DNA of 11,892 nt from Clostridiales bacterium (lineage in GTDB: Bacteria; Bacillota; Clostridia; Oscillospirales; Oscillospiraceae): NCBI GenBank assembly GCA_029098065.1, contig JAQXNP010000140.1, positions 1-11,892 on the forward strand, given 5' to 3'. Positions within the stretch are counted from its first letter, which is position 1, and every line of letters starts with the position of its first letter. This document shows positions 1 through 8,452 of this stretch, one piece after another. The notes under the pieces are model-generated. The model saw only the letters and a program-made list of their open reading frames with translations. It searched no databases and was not told where the DNA came from. A program made the translations under genes and the position numbers.

Positions 1-1
1 G

Positions 2-490
2 GCGACCTGGTATAAGATCATCTACCTTTATGGCGGCATTACCCGGCTGTCTGAACTCAGAAGTCAGGGGCAGCGGTTTTACAGCGTGGAATTTTCCCAG
101 CAGCTGCCGGAGACGCTCCAGCAGGGTGACACCGGACGGTCGGTGGAGGTTCTGCAATACTGGCTGGCTCTGGATGGCCAGTTCAACGACGCAATTCCCA
201 ATCTGGTAATTGACGGCGTGTTTGGACCCACGACCTATCAGGCAGTCCGCGCTTTTCAGGCCTGGACCGGCCTCCCGGTGACAGGCGTGGTGGATCAGAG
301 CACCTGGGACTACCTCTATCGGTCTTTCCGCAGTATTGCGGACCTGGTTTTGAATAATGAGCTGTTGTTCCCGCCTATCCAGCGGGTGACCGGAAACTCC
401 GCAAATGATTACAGCACCTCTACCAGAGGACAGCAGTTCCCCGGCCGCTCTCTTGAACTGGGCAGCAGCGATATGGAAGGGGGAACCTGA
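2..490 (+). CDS. Peptidoglycan-binding-domain protein, C-terminal part (5' end outside window)
   Basis: The frame is open from the left window edge to a TGA at 488-490, so only the last 162 residues are seen. A GTG at 86 could be read as a start, but coding continues upstream of it (residues such as ATWYKIIYLYGG precede it), so I treat the gene as 5'-truncated by the window. From about residue 40 it carries a PG_binding_1-type repeat: a G-x-x-G-R-S-V-E-V-L-Q helix start, the VIDGVFGPTTYQAVRAFQ core and a GLPVTGVVD-x-x-T-W end. This fold binds cell-wall peptidoglycan non-covalently. The tail after about residue 115 is low in recognisable motifs. No catalytic domain is visible in the part shown; one could lie upstream. 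It lies 1 bp ahead of a second protein of the same kind and is surely cotranscribed with it. Related proteins are common in spore-forming Clostridia, but a spore role here is only inference. Confidence 0.85.
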   Translation, partial: ATWYKIIYLYGGITRLSELRSQGQRFYSVEFSQQLPETLQQGDTGRSVEVLQYWLALDGQFNDAIPNLVIDGVFGPTTYQAVRAFQAWTGLPVTGVVDQSTWDYLYRSFRSIADLVLNNELLFPPIQRVTGNSANDYSTSTRGQQFPGRSLELGSSDMEGGT

Positions 491-491
491 T

Positions 492-1052
492 ATGCCCATC
501 AATGAGACTCGTTTTCTCGGGAACCCGGTCGCCAGCCTTCAGGCCATGCTCCGGGAATTGTCTTTCTACTATAAAGATTTTCCGAGAATCATAGATGACG
601 GCATCTTTGGCCCCGCCACACAGGAGGCTGTCACCGCCTTTCAGCGCAAATTTGGCCTGCCGGTGACCGGCATCGTGGATAATCCCACCTGGGATGCTAT
701 CGTACTGTCCTTTAACCAAGTCAGAAAACACACCGCTCCGCCCCTGCTCACTCACGCCATGCCGGACAACGCCTATACCATCTCTCCCGGTCAGCGCAGC
801 GTCTATCTGCTGATGATTCAATCCATGTTCCTGGCTCTCGCCCAAGTGCTGGAGGAAGTCGAGGCCCCGCCGGTAAGCGGACTCAACACCCTTCCCAGCG
901 CCCAAAATGTCCGATGGCTCCAACGCAAGAGCCGCCTCCCTGAAAACGGTGTCTTTGGAAATCAGGAGTGGGATATGCTCACCAGGCTTTATTCGATCTT
1001 TCTCCTCCTTGTCCCCAGCACGGATGGAGGCTCTTCACCGGAGGAAGAATAA
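492..1052 (+). CDS. Small protein with two peptidoglycan-binding repeats
   Basis: A 186-residue protein starting at the ATG at 492 (MPINETRFLG), preceded by a purine-rich ribosome binding site (GGAAGGGGG, about 475-483) within the end of the upstream gene; only one base separates the two genes. An upstream ATG at 405 is in frame but lies deep in the preceding coding region and is unlikely. Repeat 1 (about residues 8-70) is a clear PG_binding_1 domain with IIDDGIFGPATQEAVTAFQ and GLPVTGIVD-x-PTW. Repeat 2 (about residues 95-168) is diverged: it keeps the SVYLLMIQSMF helix and the shortened GVFGNQEWDML end but lacks the usual D-G-x-F-G-P-x-T core. There is no signal peptide, transmembrane segment or enzyme motif, so this is a binding module only, perhaps a partner of the preceding protein. 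It ends with an acidic tail (SSPEEE). Exact role unknown. Confidence 0.85.
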   Translation: MPINETRFLGNPVASLQAMLRELSFYYKDFPRIIDDGIFGPATQEAVTAFQRKFGLPVTGIVDNPTWDAIVLSFNQVRKHTAPPLLTHAMPDNAYTISPGQRSVYLLMIQSMFLALAQVLEEVEAPPVSGLNTLPSAQNVRWLQRKSRLPENGVFGNQEWDMLTRLYSIFLLLVPSTDGGSSPEEE

Positions 1053-1088
1053 ATCGCTTTACCGTTTCACGTATCATGCTCATTCTGC

Positions 1089-1127
1089 AAGAAGGACTGC
1101 CCATTACGAGAAAGGGCAGTCCTTCTT
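1089..1127. terminator. Hairpin terminator between convergent genes
   Basis: A perfect 14-bp inverted repeat (AAGAAGGACTGCCC at 1089-1102, GGGCAGTCCTTCTT at 1114-1127) with an 11-base loop. It sits in the 89-bp gap between the plus-strand peptidoglycan-binding genes and the minus-strand gltD. The T-rich 3' side is a little better on the plus strand (CTTCTTTATC) than on the minus strand (CTTCTTGCAG). It most likely ends transcription from both sides. Confidence 0.85.
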
Positions 1128-1141
1128 TATCATTCAGGCAG

Positions 1142-2599
1142 TCACAGATTGGTATACCCCATCAGGAACGCGTCTACCTCACGGGCGGCGGAGCGGCCTT
1201 CCTGAATGGCCCAGACCACCAGAGACTGGCCGCGGTGCATGTCTCCGGCTGTAAAGACTTTGGGAACATTGGTGGCATACTGCCCGGCATCGGTCTCCAC
1301 GTTGGAGCGCTGATTGACACGGGTCCCGAATGCCTGAGGTACATACTGCCGGGGACCAAGGAATCCAGCGGCAATCAAGAGAAGGTCACACTTCATGACG
1401 GTTTCCGTTCCCTCGACAGGCTTCATATCTTTCCCCAGCTTTACCGTCTTGATTGCTGTCAAGTTATTATCCTTGTCCCCGATCAGTTCCGTGACGGTTG
1501 TCTCATAAATGCGGGGGTCAGAGCCGAATTTGGCAATGGCCTCTTCCTGGCCGTAATCCGTTTTGCAGACCTTGGGCCACTCAGGCCAGGGATTGTTTTC
1601 CGCCCGTCTATCGGGGGCCTTCGGCATCATTTCCAGCTGGTATACGGAAGCGCAGCCGTGGCGGATGCAGGTACCTACGCAGTCATTTCCAGTATCGCCG
1701 CCGCCTACAATAACCACATTCTTCCCCTTGGCTGAAATGAATTTTCCGTCCTTCATTCCGGAATTCAGCAGGCTCTTGGTGGTAGCGGTGAGAAAATCAA
1801 CTGCAAAGTGAACACCCTTTGCATCTCGATTGACTACTTTCAGGTCCCGGGGCTGCCCCGCGCCGCAGCAAAGGACAACGGCATCAAAGGTATCCAGCAG
1901 CTCTTCGGCCGTTATATCCACTCCCACATCCACACCGGTTCGGAATGTGATCCCTTCCGCTTCCATCAGTTCAGTGCGGCGCAGCACGATCTCCTTCTCC
2001 AGCTTCATGTTGGGAATACCGTACATGAGCAGCCCCCCCACCCGGTCAGCCTTCTCAAATACGGTGACCAGGTGTCCCCTGCTGTTCAGCTGCGCGGCAG
2101 CGGCCAATCCGGAGGGCCCGGAACCCACCACAGCTACCCGCTTTCCCGTGCGGGCCTTCGGCGGACGGGGAGTGATCAGGCCATGCTCCCATGCCTCTTC
2201 AATAATGCCCAGCTCATTCGCTTTGACGGTCACCGGCTCTCCGTGAAGGCCGCAGGTACAGGCCGCCTCGCACAGTGCGGGACACACCCGGCCAGTGAAC
2301 TCTGGAAAGTTGTTTGTCTTGAGCAGACGCTCCAAAGCATGGCCGAAGTTTCCGGTATAGACCAGATCATTCCATTCCGGCACCAGATTATGGAGCGGAC
2401 AACCAGACACCATGCCATTTAGAACCGCTCCCGACTGACAAAAGGGCACGCCGCACTCCATACACCGGGCAGCCTGTTTCATACGCTCCTCTTTGGGGAG
2501 TCTGGGATGAAATTCCTGATAATGTTTGATCCGCTCCAGAGGGGCCTGCGCCGGGTCATTTTCCCGGGCATATTCCATAAACCCAGTTGGCTTTCCCAT
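1142..2599 (-). CDS. gltD: Glutamate synthase [NADPH] small (beta) subunit
   Basis: A 485-residue protein of the GltD family. It oxidises NADPH on FAD and passes electrons through iron-sulfur clusters to the FMN of the large subunit, which converts 2-oxoglutarate plus glutamine to two glutamates. Visible motifs: an N-terminal cysteine-rich ferredoxin-like part (CMECGVPFC at 46-54, GCPLHN at 66-71, [11 protein letters not shown] at 106-116) for 4Fe-4S clusters; the FAD dinucleotide fold [12 protein letters not shown] near 157-168; the NADPH fold [10 protein letters not shown] near 297-306; and the late FAD contact [17 protein letters not shown] near the C-terminus. Length is normal for the family. 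The ATG overlaps the TAA of gltB by one base (TAATG), a sign of translational coupling, with AGGGGGGAAG as ribosome binding site. The subunit itself is intact even though gltB upstream carries a stop codon. Related FAD oxidoreductases share the fold, but position behind gltB makes GltD secure. Confidence 0.96.
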   Translation of the reverse strand: MGKPTGFMEYARENDPAQAPLERIKHYQEFHPRLPKEERMKQAARCMECGVPFCQSGAVLNGMVSGCPLHNLVPEWNDLVYTGNFGHALERLLKTNNFPEFTGRVCPALCEAACTCGLHGEPVTVKANELGIIEEAWEHGLITPRPPKARTGKRVAVVGSGPSGLAAAAQLNSRGHLVTVFEKADRVGGLLMYGIPNMKLEKEIVLRRTELMEAEGITFRTGVDVGVDITAEELLDTFDAVVLCCGAGQPRDLKVVNRDAKGVHFAVDFLTATTKSLLNSGMKDGKFISAKGKNVVIVGGGDTGNDCVGTCIRHGCASVYQLEMMPKAPDRRAENNPWPEWPKVCKTDYGQEEAIAKFGSDPRIYETTVTELIGDKDNNLTAIKTVKLGKDMKPVEGTETVMKCDLLLIAAGFLGPRQYVPQAFGTRVNQRSNVETDAGQYATNVPKVFTAGDMHRGQSLVVWAIQEGRSAAREVDAFLMGYTNL

Positions 2600-4107
2600 T
2601 ACCGCTTCCCCCCTTTCGTATTGATATAGAATGCCTCGATTTCTGCCTGTTCCCGGCTCATGCCTTTTTCCTCCATCTGACCGATGGAACGGAGCATCCG
2701 ATCATAATCATGGGGCATGATCTTCTTGAACAGAGGCAAATAGTCCTCAAAATGATCCAGGATCTCTTTGCCCCAATCAGAACCGGTGGCCGCCACATGA
2801 GCTTCAATCATTTTCCGCAGTTCCTCGATGTCATGTTTTTCCGTAACCAATTCCATGGACACCAAAGCTTTGTTCAGTCTCATATAGAGGTCCCGATGCT
2901 CATCCAGAACATAGGCCACGCCACCGGACATGCCCGCGGCAAAGTTTTTCCCGGTCGGTCCCAGAATAACGGCCTTGCCGCCTGTCATATATTCACAGCC
3001 ATGGTCGCCCACGCCCTCTACCACAGCCACCGCGCCGGAGTTCCGGACACAGAACCGCTCTCCGGCCCGGCCTGCGATAAACGCCATACCGGAAGTTGCT
3101 CCATAGAGGGCCACGTTGCCGATAATAATATTGTCCTTTGCGGAAAAAGTGGACTTCTTGGGCGGGTAGACGATCAGCCGGCCGCCGGAGAGCCCTTTCC
3201 CAAAATAATCATTGGAGTCTCCCTCCAGCTCCAGGGTAAGCCCCTTGGGAATAAACGCTCCGAAGGACTGCCCGCCTCCGCCGGTACATTTGATTGTAAA
3301 GGTATCATCAGGCAGGCTCTGGCCAAACCTGCGGGTGATGTCCGAGCCCAGAATCGTACCCAATGTCCGGTCAGTGCTGGACACTTCCAAAGAGACCTTG
3401 GCTGTTTTTCCGCTTTCCAGGCTGCTCTTCAGTTTTTTCTCCAGCACCTTGAGATCCACTGTATCCTCAAGCCTGAAATCATATACATCGGCCGGATCAA
3501 AGTGATGCTTCGGCGCATCCACATAGGGGTTGTCCAAAATGGCAGACAGATCCACCGTAGCCGCCCGGCTGTTGACAGCGGGTCTGCGCGCTTCCAGAAG
3601 GTCGGTCCGCCCAACCAGCTCATCCACCGTGCGGACCCCCAGCTTGGACATATACTCCCTGAGTTCCTGGGCGATAAAGCGCATAAAGTTTACCACATAT
3701 TCCGGTTTGCCCCGGAACCGTTTGCGCAGTTCGGGGTTCTGCGTGGCCACGCCCACCGGGCAGGTGTCCAGATTGCACACCCGCATCATCACGCATCCCA
3801 TCGTGACCAGGGGCGCGGTGGCAAAGCCGAACTCCTCGGCGCCCAGCATACAGGCGATTGCCACATCCCGGCCGGACATGAGCTTACCGTCAGTCTCAAT
3901 GACCACCCGGGAGCGCAGGTCATTCTGAATCAGTGTCTGATGGGTCTCTGCCAGGCCCAGTTCCCAGGGCAGGCCCGCATGGTGGATGGAGGAACGGGGC
4001 GCCGCGCCGGTTCCCCCGTCATAGCCGGAGATGAGCACGACCTGGGCGCCTGCCTTGGCCACGCCAGCGGCAATGGTTCCCACGCCGGCCTCGCTGACCA
4101 GCTTCAC
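2599..4107 (-). CDS. gltB: GltB C-terminal fragment: rest of FMN barrel, 3Fe-4S site and GXGXG domain
   Basis: In the same frame as the N-terminal part, and 22 codons past the TAG, a GTG at 4107 opens a 502-residue frame. The segment begins with V-KLVSEAGVGTIAAGVAKAGA, the substrate/FMN region of the synthase barrel. It has CVMMRVCNLDTC (residues 105-116 here, 1115-1126 of the full frame), the C-x5-C-x4-C ligand set of the 3Fe-4S cluster, and a C-terminal beta-helix with repeated glycines (GKGLSGGRLIVYPP, GNVALYGATSGMAFIAGRAGERF, NFAAGMSGGVAYVLDE). No convincing ribosome binding site precedes the GTG, so independent initiation is doubtful. Separately encoded GOGAT domains are known in some archaea and bacteria, but those breaks lie at domain borders and not inside the barrel, so I do not read this as a designed split gene. 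The TAA overlaps the gltD ATG by one base. Confidence 0.75.
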   Translation of the reverse strand: MKLVSEAGVGTIAAGVAKAGAQVVLISGYDGGTGAAPRSSIHHAGLPWELGLAETHQTLIQNDLRSRVVIETDGKLMSGRDVAIACMLGAEEFGFATAPLVTMGCVMMRVCNLDTCPVGVATQNPELRKRFRGKPEYVVNFMRFIAQELREYMSKLGVRTVDELVGRTDLLEARRPAVNSRAATVDLSAILDNPYVDAPKHHFDPADVYDFRLEDTVDLKVLEKKLKSSLESGKTAKVSLEVSSTDRTLGTILGSDITRRFGQSLPDDTFTIKCTGGGGQSFGAFIPKGLTLELEGDSNDYFGKGLSGGRLIVYPPKKSTFSAKDNIIIGNVALYGATSGMAFIAGRAGERFCVRNSGAVAVVEGVGDHGCEYMTGGKAVILGPTGKNFAAGMSGGVAYVLDEHRDLYMRLNKALVSMELVTEKHDIEELRKMIEAHVAATGSDWGKEILDHFEDYLPLFKKIMPHDYDRMLRSIGQMEEKGMSREQAEIEAFYINTKGGKR

Positions 4108-4173
4108 CGAGATCCGGGCCTGCCGGTTGGCGTTCTTCAGGTCATAGATAAGCTGCGCCAGATCTTCAATGGA

Positions 4174-7137
4174 CTAGATATCATGATGAGGCGGAGGGGA
4201 AATCAGCGTGACCCCGGGGGTGGAGTGCCGGGTTTTGGCGATCCAGGGATACACTTTCCCGGCGGGCAGATGGCCGCCCTCTCCGGGCTTGGCTCCCTGG
4301 GCCATCTTGATCTGGATCTCTTTTGCGGAGACCAGATACTCGCTGGTGACGCCAAAACGGCCGGACGCCACCTGTTTGATGGCGGAGTTTCTGTTGGTGC
4401 CCAGCCGTTCCGGCCGCTCACCGCCTTCGCCGGAGTTGGATTTACCGCCCAGCTGGTTCATGGCTTCGGCCAGGCACTCGTGGGCCTCCTGAGAAATGGA
4501 ACCGTAACTCATCGCCCCGGTCTTGAACCGCTTGACAATAGAATCAACGCTCTCGACCTCATCCAAAGGCACCGGCGTATCTGCATATTTCATTTTCAGC
4601 AGTCCCCGGAGGGTGTGCGGCTTTGTCTCATCATCCACCAGAACGGTATACTGCTTAAAGAGCTCGTAGTCTCCCAGGCGGGTAGCCTCCTGCAGGAGAT
4701 GGATCGTCTGAGGATTATACATGTGATCCTCAGCCCCCGAACGGGCCTTGTGCTCACCCATGGAATCCAAGGTTGGAACACCGCCCAGACCCAGGGGGTC
4801 AAATGCCTTGGAGTGGTTCCGGTCCACCAGCTCCTCGATCTCCTTGAGACCAATTCCCTCTACCCGGCTGACTGTGTTGGTGAAGTACTCATCTACCACA
4901 TCCTTGTTGATGCCGATGGCTTCAAAGATCTGGGCAGACTGATAGGACTGGATGGTGGAAATTCCCATCTTGGAAGCAATTTTCACGATTCCATGAAGAA
5001 TCGCAGCATTATAGTCATCGACTGCCGCGTGGTAATCCTTGTCCAGAAGCCCCTCATCAATCAGCTGGGCGATGGTCTCCTGAGCCAGATATGGATTGAT
5101 GGCCCGGGCACCGTACCCCAGAAGCGTGGCAAAATGGTGGACGTCCCTTGGCTCGGCGGATTCCAGGATGATGGACACCGCCGTCCGTTTCTTGGTCCGC
5201 ACCAGGTATTGCTCAATAGCGGATACCGCCAGCAGGGACGGGATCGCCACGTGGTTTTCATCCACCCCGCGGTCAGAGAGGATAACCACATTGGCGCCAT
5301 TCCGATAGGCCCGGTCCACTGCCACAAACAGGTGGTCCAGCGCCCGCTTCAGGGAAGTATTCTTGTAATAGAGGATAGAGACGGTCTCCACATGGAAGCC
5401 CGGCCGTTTCATGTTCTTGATCTTCATCAGGTCCGTGGAGGTGAGGATCGGATTGCGCACCTGAAGGACCCGGCAGTTAGAGGCCTTCTCCTCCAACAGG
5501 TTTCCGTCATCGCCGATGTAGACGGTGGTATCGGTGACCACTTCTTCCCGCAATGCATCAATCGGCGGGTTGGTGACCTGGGCAAAAAGCTGCTTGAAGT
5601 AGTTGAAAAGGGGCTGATCCTTATCGTCCAGCACCGCAAGAGGTACATCCGTACCCATGGCCGCCGTGGGCTCCGCCCCGGTCTTTGCCATGGGGAGGAT
5701 CGTATTTTTTACATCCTCATAAGTATAGCCGAAGGCTTTTTGGAGACGTACCCGCTCTTCCGGCGTGCTGGTCTCTACCTTGTGGTTGGGAATGGGAAGA
5801 TCGGCCAGATGAACCAGATTCCCATCCAGCCATTCGCCATAGGGCTGCCGGGCCGCGTATTTCTCCTTCAGTTCCTCATCCCCGATCACCCGGCCCTGGA
5901 GCGTGTCAACCAGCAGCATCCGCCCCGGCTCCAGCCGGGACTTTTTCACAATCTTCTCTGCGGGGATGTCCAAAACTCCCACTTCCGAGGAGAGGATCAG
6001 TTTGTCATCAGAGGTGATGTAATACCGGGAAGGCCGCAGACCGTTGCGGTCCAGAACCGCTCCCACGCAGTCACCGTCGGAAAACAAAATGGCGGCAGGG
6101 CCGTCCCAGGGCTCCATGAGGATAGCGTAGTACTGGTAGAGATCCCGCTTGGCCCGGGAGATGGTCTTGTCCCCCTGCCAGGGCTCCGGGATCGTGATCA
6201 TAACAGCCAGGGGCAGATCCATACCGCTCATGACCAGAAATTCCAGGGTATTGTCCAGCATGGCAGAGTCAGAACCGCTGACGTTCACCACCGGCAGAAC
6301 TTTATCCATATCCTTTTCCAGAAGAGGCGAGGACATGGTTTCCTCCCGGGCAAGCATCCGGTCGATGTTGCCCCGAATGGTGTTGATCTCGCCGTTATGG
6401 AGAATCATCCGGTTGGGGTGGGCCCGTTCCCAGGAGGGATTCGTATTGGTAGAGAAGCGGGAGTGGACCAAGGCAATGGCGCTCTCATAGTCCTCGCTCT
6501 GGAGGTCCAGGTAAAATTTCCTCAGCTGTCCCACCAGAAACATCCCTTTATAGACGATGGTCCTGCTGGACAGGGAAACCACATAGGTGTCCCCGCTGGA
6601 CTGCTCAAAAACCCGGCGGGCCACATAGAGCTTCCGGTCGAAATCGAGGCCCTTGGCCACTCCGGCGGGCCGCTTGACAAAGCCCTGCTCAATATACGGC
6701 ATCTTGGCCAGCGCCTTGTGACCCAGCGTATCCGGCTGAACAGGCACTGTCCGCCAGCCCAGAAACTCCATGCCCTCTTTCTCCACGATAATCTCAAACA
6801 TCTTCTTGGCCTGAGAGCGCTTCAGGGTATCCTGCGGGAAAAAGAACATCCCGATTCCGTAATCCCGCTCCCCTCCCAGTTCAAAACTCAGTCCGGCCTT
6901 GGAGAAAAATTTGTGGGAGATCTGGAGCAAAATGCCCACGCCGTCACCGGTCTTTCCCTCGGCGTCCTTTCCGGCCCGGTGCTCCAATTTCTCCACAATC
7001 TTCAGAGCATCATCCACCGTCTGATGGGACTTACGGCCCTTGATATCCACCACCGCTCCAATGCCGCAGGCGTCATGTTCAAAGGCGGGATCATATAAGC
7101 CCTGCTGTCGATATCCCTCTGTTCTTGTCTGGCTCAT
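4174..7137 (-). CDS. gltB: GltB N-terminal fragment: glutaminase, central domain and start of FMN barrel
   Basis: This is what would be translated if the TAG is obeyed: 987 residues. It contains the whole class-II amidotransferase domain (YDPAFEHDACGIGAVVDIKG with Cys24; the substrate-site region HSRFSTNTNPSWERAHPNR near 225-243; HNGEINT near 247-253), which hydrolyses glutamine and channels ammonia. It also holds the central domain and the first part of the FMN barrel (GAMSYGSISQEAH near 874-886, NSGEGGE near 901-907, GAKPGEGGHLPAGKV near 948-962). It ends at HHDI, just before the loop that in the family links the glutaminase and synthase sites. Such a fragment lacks the 3Fe-4S cysteines and the rest of the barrel and should not make glutamate by itself. 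It lies 84 bp behind dapL on the same strand, with no U-tract terminator in the gap, so it is probably cotranscribed with dapF and dapL. Confidence 0.85.
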   Translation of the reverse strand: MSQTRTEGYRQQGLYDPAFEHDACGIGAVVDIKGRKSHQTVDDALKIVEKLEHRAGKDAEGKTGDGVGILLQISHKFFSKAGLSFELGGERDYGIGMFFFPQDTLKRSQAKKMFEIIVEKEGMEFLGWRTVPVQPDTLGHKALAKMPYIEQGFVKRPAGVAKGLDFDRKLYVARRVFEQSSGDTYVVSLSSRTIVYKGMFLVGQLRKFYLDLQSEDYESAIALVHSRFSTNTNPSWERAHPNRMILHNGEINTIRGNIDRMLAREETMSSPLLEKDMDKVLPVVNVSGSDSAMLDNTLEFLVMSGMDLPLAVMITIPEPWQGDKTISRAKRDLYQYYAILMEPWDGPAAILFSDGDCVGAVLDRNGLRPSRYYITSDDKLILSSEVGVLDIPAEKIVKKSRLEPGRMLLVDTLQGRVIGDEELKEKYAARQPYGEWLDGNLVHLADLPIPNHKVETSTPEERVRLQKAFGYTYEDVKNTILPMAKTGAEPTAAMGTDVPLAVLDDKDQPLFNYFKQLFAQVTNPPIDALREEVVTDTTVYIGDDGNLLEEKASNCRVLQVRNPILTSTDLMKIKNMKRPGFHVETVSILYYKNTSLKRALDHLFVAVDRAYRNGANVVILSDRGVDENHVAIPSLLAVSAIEQYLVRTKKRTAVSIILESAEPRDVHHFATLLGYGARAINPYLAQETIAQLIDEGLLDKDYHAAVDDYNAAILHGIVKIASKMGISTIQSYQSAQIFEAIGINKDVVDEYFTNTVSRVEGIGLKEIEELVDRNHSKAFDPLGLGGVPTLDSMGEHKARSGAEDHMYNPQTIHLLQEATRLGDYELFKQYTVLVDDETKPHTLRGLLKMKYADTPVPLDEVESVDSIVKRFKTGAMSYGSISQEAHECLAEAMNQLGGKSNSGEGGERPERLGTNRNSAIKQVASGRFGVTSEYLVSAKEIQIKMAQGAKPGEGGHLPAGKVYPWIAKTRHSTPGVTLISPPPHHDI

Positions 7138-7172
7138 GATTCATTTCCCCCTCTCGATCCTGCTCTTCCACC

Positions 7173-7204
7173 CGGCATATTTCTGCCGTTTTCCGGAAAA
7201 GCGG
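7173..7204 (-). other. Two overlapping hairpins in the dapL-gltB gap
   Basis: In the 84-bp gap, a perfect palindrome TTTTCCGGAAAA (7189-7200) flanked by CCG and CGG can fold as one hairpin. CGGCA (7173-7177) and TGCCG (7184-7188), with a six-base loop, form another. On the minus-strand RNA both need the bases at 7186-7188, so they exclude each other. Neither has a U-tract, so they are not ordinary terminators. A DNA-binding operator at the palindrome or an mRNA processing/stability site is possible; function unknown. Confidence 0.35.
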
Positions 7205-7221
7205 ATTCAAGGCAATTTGTT

Positions 7222-8439
7222 TTACAGTACACTCCTGATCCGCTGAACCGCCTCTCTGGTAGCCCCTCTTTCACCAAAGGCGGTAAGGCGAATATATCCT
7301 TCTCCACTGGGGCCAAAGCCAGCTCCGGGTGTGGTAACCACTCTGGCCTGATCCAGCAGAAGATCAAAAAATTTCCAGGAACCCAGACCTCCGGGTGTTT
7401 TGGCCCATATATAGGGTGAGTCTACGCCGCCTGACACGGTCAGGCCCGCGGCAAGCAGCCCCTCCCGGATGACCTGGGCATTTCCCCGGTAATAAGCCAG
7501 ATTCGCCTCCACCTGACGGCGTCCCTCCGGGGTATAGACCGCCTCGGCTCCCCGCTGGACCACGTAGGGCACACCGTTAAATTTAGTACACTGCCGGCGG
7601 TTCCAAAGAGCGTTGAGGCTGGCGCCATCCCGCTCCAGTTCTTTGGGGATCACCGTATATGCGCACCGGGTCCCGGTAAAGCCCGCCGTCTTGGAAAAAG
7701 AGCGGAACTCAATCGCGCAGGTCCTGGCTCCCTCAATCTCGAAGATAGAGTGAGGAATCCCCGGTGTCGTGATGAACGCTTCATACGCCGAATCATACAG
7801 GATAACCGCCCCATTGGCATTGGCGTAGTCCACCCATTCCCTGAGCTGTTCCGCAGTAGCGGCGGCCCCAGTTGGATTGCTGGGAAAACACAGATAAATC
7901 AGATCCGCCTTTTCCCGGGGAATGGCCGGGGTAAAATCATTCTCCGCCGTACAGGGCATGTAAATGATCCTGGACCACTTCCCTGTCCGGGGATCATAAT
8001 CCCCTGCCCGGCCTGCCATGACGTTGGTGTCCAGATACACCGAATAGACCGGATCACACACTGCCACGATATTTTCTGGTCCAAAAATATCTCCAATATT
8101 TCCGCAATCACTCTTAGCACCGTCGGAAACAAAGATTTCGGACGGATCGATGGTTATGCCCCGCTCCTGATAATCATGAAGCGCGATAGCCGTTCTCAGG
8201 AAATCATATCCCTGCTCCGGTCCGTAACCGTGAAAGCCCTCCGCAGTCCCCATCTCATCCACCGCTTGATGCATGGCGGCGGTAACGGCATCCGGCAGGG
8301 GGCGGGTCACATCTCCGATGCCCAGCCGGATAATATTGCTGTTCGGGTGGGCGCCCGCATAGACCGACACCCGCCGGGCTACTTCAGAAAACAAATAGCT
8401 GCCGGGAAGCTTCTGAAAGTTGGAATTGATATGAACCAT
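7222..8439 (-). CDS. dapL: LL-diaminopimelate aminotransferase
   Basis: A 405-residue, cytosolic, PLP-dependent class I/II aminotransferase. DapL converts tetrahydrodipicolinate plus glutamate directly to LL-2,6-diaminopimelate plus 2-oxoglutarate, bypassing the succinyl or acetyl steps of lysine/peptidoglycan precursor synthesis. Diagnostic sequence: [15 protein letters not shown] near 35-49, the family-typical [12 protein letters not shown] at 71-82, [16 protein letters not shown] at 105-120, CFPSNPTGA at 184-192, YDSAYEAF at 215-222 and the PLP lysine in [12 protein letters not shown] (Lys250). I chose the ATG at 8439 ([17 protein letters not shown]) because AAAAGGAGGGG precedes it at the right spacing and it matches the family N-terminus; a longer frame from 8481 would overlap the end of dapF. 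It starts 13 bp behind dapF, so the two form an operon. The glutamate it uses is the product of gltBD just downstream. Confidence 0.96.
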   Translation of the reverse strand: MVHINSNFQKLPGSYLFSEVARRVSVYAGAHPNSNIIRLGIGDVTRPLPDAVTAAMHQAVDEMGTAEGFHGYGPEQGYDFLRTAIALHDYQERGITIDPSEIFVSDGAKSDCGNIGDIFGPENIVAVCDPVYSVYLDTNVMAGRAGDYDPRTGKWSRIIYMPCTAENDFTPAIPREKADLIYLCFPSNPTGAAATAEQLREWVDYANANGAVILYDSAYEAFITTPGIPHSIFEIEGARTCAIEFRSFSKTAGFTGTRCAYTVIPKELERDGASLNALWNRRQCTKFNGVPYVVQRGAEAVYTPEGRRQVEANLAYYRGNAQVIREGLLAAGLTVSGGVDSPYIWAKTPGGLGSWKFFDLLLDQARVVTTPGAGFGPSGEGYIRLTAFGERGATREAVQRIRSVL

Positions 8440-8452
8440 GGGTCCCCTCCTT

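Larger units (their letters stand above)
2599..7137 (-). pseudogene. gltB: Glutamate synthase large (alpha) subunit, interrupted by an in-frame TAG
   Basis: The full reading frame would encode 1512 residues, a normal length for GltB, and is in one frame throughout except for a single TAG at 4174-4176 (codon 988). On both sides the sequence is typical: LISPPPHHDI before the stop and SIEDLAQLIYDLKN after it, where the family has Tyr at the stop position. A one-base change from TAC or TAT to TAG explains it. Domain order: N-terminal glutamine amidotransferase (Cys24 as the nucleophile after a removable 23-residue leader), central domain (about 460-790), FMN-binding synthase barrel (about 840-1220) with 3Fe-4S cysteines, and C-terminal GXGXG beta-helix. 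The start ATG at 7137 has a GAGAGGGGG ribosome binding site. I score it as a possible pseudogene because termination would remove the cluster ligands and half of the FMN barrel; sequencing error or stop readthrough are the alternatives. Confidence 0.8.

Noticed and set aside
2587..7098. A 1503-codon open frame on the plus strand, opposite gltB and crossing its break
   Set aside because: It has histidine-, proline- and glycine-rich composition with no family resemblance, and is the antisense shadow of a GC-rich gene with strong third-position bias. gltB sequence is clearly conserved on the other strand. The long length is striking but is explained by codon bias.
2599..7137. Naturally split glutamate synthase with two functional genes
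   Set aside because: The break is inside the FMN barrel and not at a domain border, there is no spacer, and the 22 codons after the stop are still typical GltB sequence. A point mutation or error is simpler.
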